Origin: Poindextera sp036494815 | GTDB taxonomy: Bacteria > Pseudomonadota > Alphaproteobacteria > Caulobacterales > Caulobacteraceae | Direction: 5' to 3' | Assembly: GCA_036494815.1 (NCBI GenBank) | Contig: DASXNV010000107.1 | Span: 8,410-72,409, forward strand | Length of the DNA stretch: 64,000 bases | In this document: piece by piece, positions 63,464-64,000 of the stretch | Numbering within the stretch: the stretch's first letter is position 1 | Layout: each line of letters begins with the position of its first letter | Notes under the pieces: model-generated | Database searches by the model: none | Seen by the model: the letters and a program-made list of their open reading frames with translations, nothing else | What the model was told of the DNA's origin: nothing | Position numbers and translations under genes: made by a program

Positions 63464-63784
63464 ATGAAGCCAGCAACTCGCGCCATCACTGTCGACGCCA
63501 CGATCGGCGCTGCGGATCGCCTGGAAATCGTGCCGGGCCCATCGATCGTTCCGACAGAGCGGATGAAGCTCTTTTCCCCATCCGATTGGGAAGGCTTCGT
63601 AAACGAGTGGGCCTCGAGCCTCGGGCAATACGGCTCGGTGGAGCGGACCAGCGGCGCCGGCGACATGGGGTGCGACGTCATTGGCGCTGTCGACCCGAAT
63701 GATCCGAATAGCCTGTGGGACAACTTTCAGTGCAAACACTACGATCATGTGCTCGCTCCCAGCGACATCTGGATCAAATTCTGA
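63464..63784 (+). CDS. PD-(D/E)XK-like protein, truncated at the right repeat
   Basis: The 106 aa MKPATRAITVDATIGAADRLEIVPGPSIVPTERMKLFSPSDWEGFVNEWASSLGQYGSVERTSGAGDMGCDVIG...WDNFQCKHYDHVLAPSDIWIKF contain a GxGDMGxD...QCK pattern like Mrr-type PD-(D/E)XK nuclease domains; similar N-termini occur in ABC-three-component defence proteins. The reading frame stops (TGA 63782) at the first bases of the right direct repeat, so the C-terminal part is missing. AAGAG lies just before the ATG. Confidence 0.6.
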   Translation: MKPATRAITVDATIGAADRLEIVPGPSIVPTERMKLFSPSDWEGFVNEWASSLGQYGSVERTSGAGDMGCDVIGAVDPNDPNSLWDNFQCKHYDHVLAPSDIWIKF

Positions 63785-63928
63785 AGTTCGATCGTCCGGT
63801 GGTTCAGGGGCGGCGGGGCGCTTGTTTCACGCAAGGCCCGCGCCTTTTTATCGCGGCGCCCAACCGCCGAGCGCCGCAAGCGCGGCCTGCTCGGTCAGCG
63901 CCTTCGCCTTTTCCAGGCTCTCGGAGTC
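63780..63928. repeat. Right copy of the 149-bp direct repeat
   Basis: Partner of 58136-58284. In this copy the minus-strand reading frame continues through the repeat boundary to the window edge, so this is the parental location of the 3' gene end, and the left copy is the derived one. Confidence 0.9.
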
Positions 63929-64000
63929 GGCCCATTGAGGAAAGGGCGTGTCGTGACGCACGTGCCGCCCTGTTTCGGTGTGCTTCTGTTCGGTTCTGGC
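63848..64000 (-). CDS. Unknown protein, C-terminal end (runs off the window)
   Basis: The last 50 codons read TEQKHTETGRHVRHDTPFPQWADSESLEKAKALTEQAALAALGGWAPR and stop at TAA 63850-63848. I recognise no family. Its 3' 81 bp are duplicated at 58204-58284. The sequence beyond the window is needed to tell whether it is a defence gene, an integrase or a host gene used as an insertion target. Confidence 0.6.
   Translation of the reverse strand, partial: ARTEQKHTETGRHVRHDTPFPQWADSESLEKAKALTEQAALAALGGWAPR

Overview
The window is GC-rich chromosomal DNA from an alphaproteobacterium, most likely a member of the Caulobacteraceae (Caulobacter/Phenylobacterium type). The evidence is the coxB-coxA-ctaB-ctaG-ctaE-DUF983-SURF1-thrC-M16 order, a GEDEF-EAL phosphodiesterase resembling Caulobacter PdeA next to yqgE, a fused transaldolase/glucose-6-phosphate isomerase, and short tightly coupled genes with frequent GTG/TTG starts. 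I saw no rRNA, tRNA or CRISPR array.

Layout. 1-10 kb: end of tldD, then the aa3 cytochrome c oxidase operon with its assembly factors (heme O synthase, a 51-aa CoxF-like membrane peptide, Cox11, SURF1), running into thrC and an M16 peptidase. 10-24 kb: GNAT enzyme, PdeA-like c-di-GMP protein, YqgE, peroxiredoxin, acyl-CoA dehydrogenase, YceI, Sua5/TsaC, a GlcD-type flavoenzyme, YaaA, Nudix, SDR and secA. 24-36.7 kb: panB-panC, GST, a PpiC lipoprotein coupled to argJ, MutT and a solitary Flp pilin, an L,D-transpeptidase with a DUF882 protein, a class C beta-lactamase-fold hydrolase and tal-pgi. 36.9-42 kb: a winged-helix protein, 2-hydroxyacid dehydrogenase and LysR regulator, then a tightly coupled cluster of a GNAT-like protein, a GNAT protein, an isochorismatase-fold protein and a small ORF.

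42-47.5 kb is accessory and partly decayed: a lower-GC J-domain protein, a frameshifted sensor-domain remnant, a PAS-PAS hybrid kinase with a stand-alone receiver, an N-terminally truncated WYL-like gene and a frameshifted GNAT-toxin remnant. 47.5-55 kb returns to housekeeping and catabolic genes: SpoU methyltransferase, S1P-lyase-like PLP enzyme, GST, small secreted protein, isoaspartyl peptidase, and a HAPMO-like Baeyer-Villiger monooxygenase followed by an alpha/beta hydrolase. At 55.4-58.1 kb a membrane hybrid kinase sits 2 bp before a predicted outer-membrane protein gene.

58.1-63.9 kb is the most unusual part. It is an approximately 5.5-kb island bounded by two direct copies (149 bp, about 92% identical) of the 3' end of an unrecognised gene. 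It carries a type IV (AbiE-like) toxin-antitoxin pair whose nucleotidyltransferase has an in-frame amber codon, a ParD-like/zeta-like pair whose kinase toxin has a one-base deletion, an IS21 remnant fused to another transposase remnant, and a PD-(D/E)XK-like protein cut off exactly at the right repeat. Both antitoxin frames are open while every recognisable toxin in the window is broken, so the island looks like a defence/TA hotspot being disarmed. Several genes (mutT, flp, the SpoU methyltransferase) have CTG as the only well-placed start.
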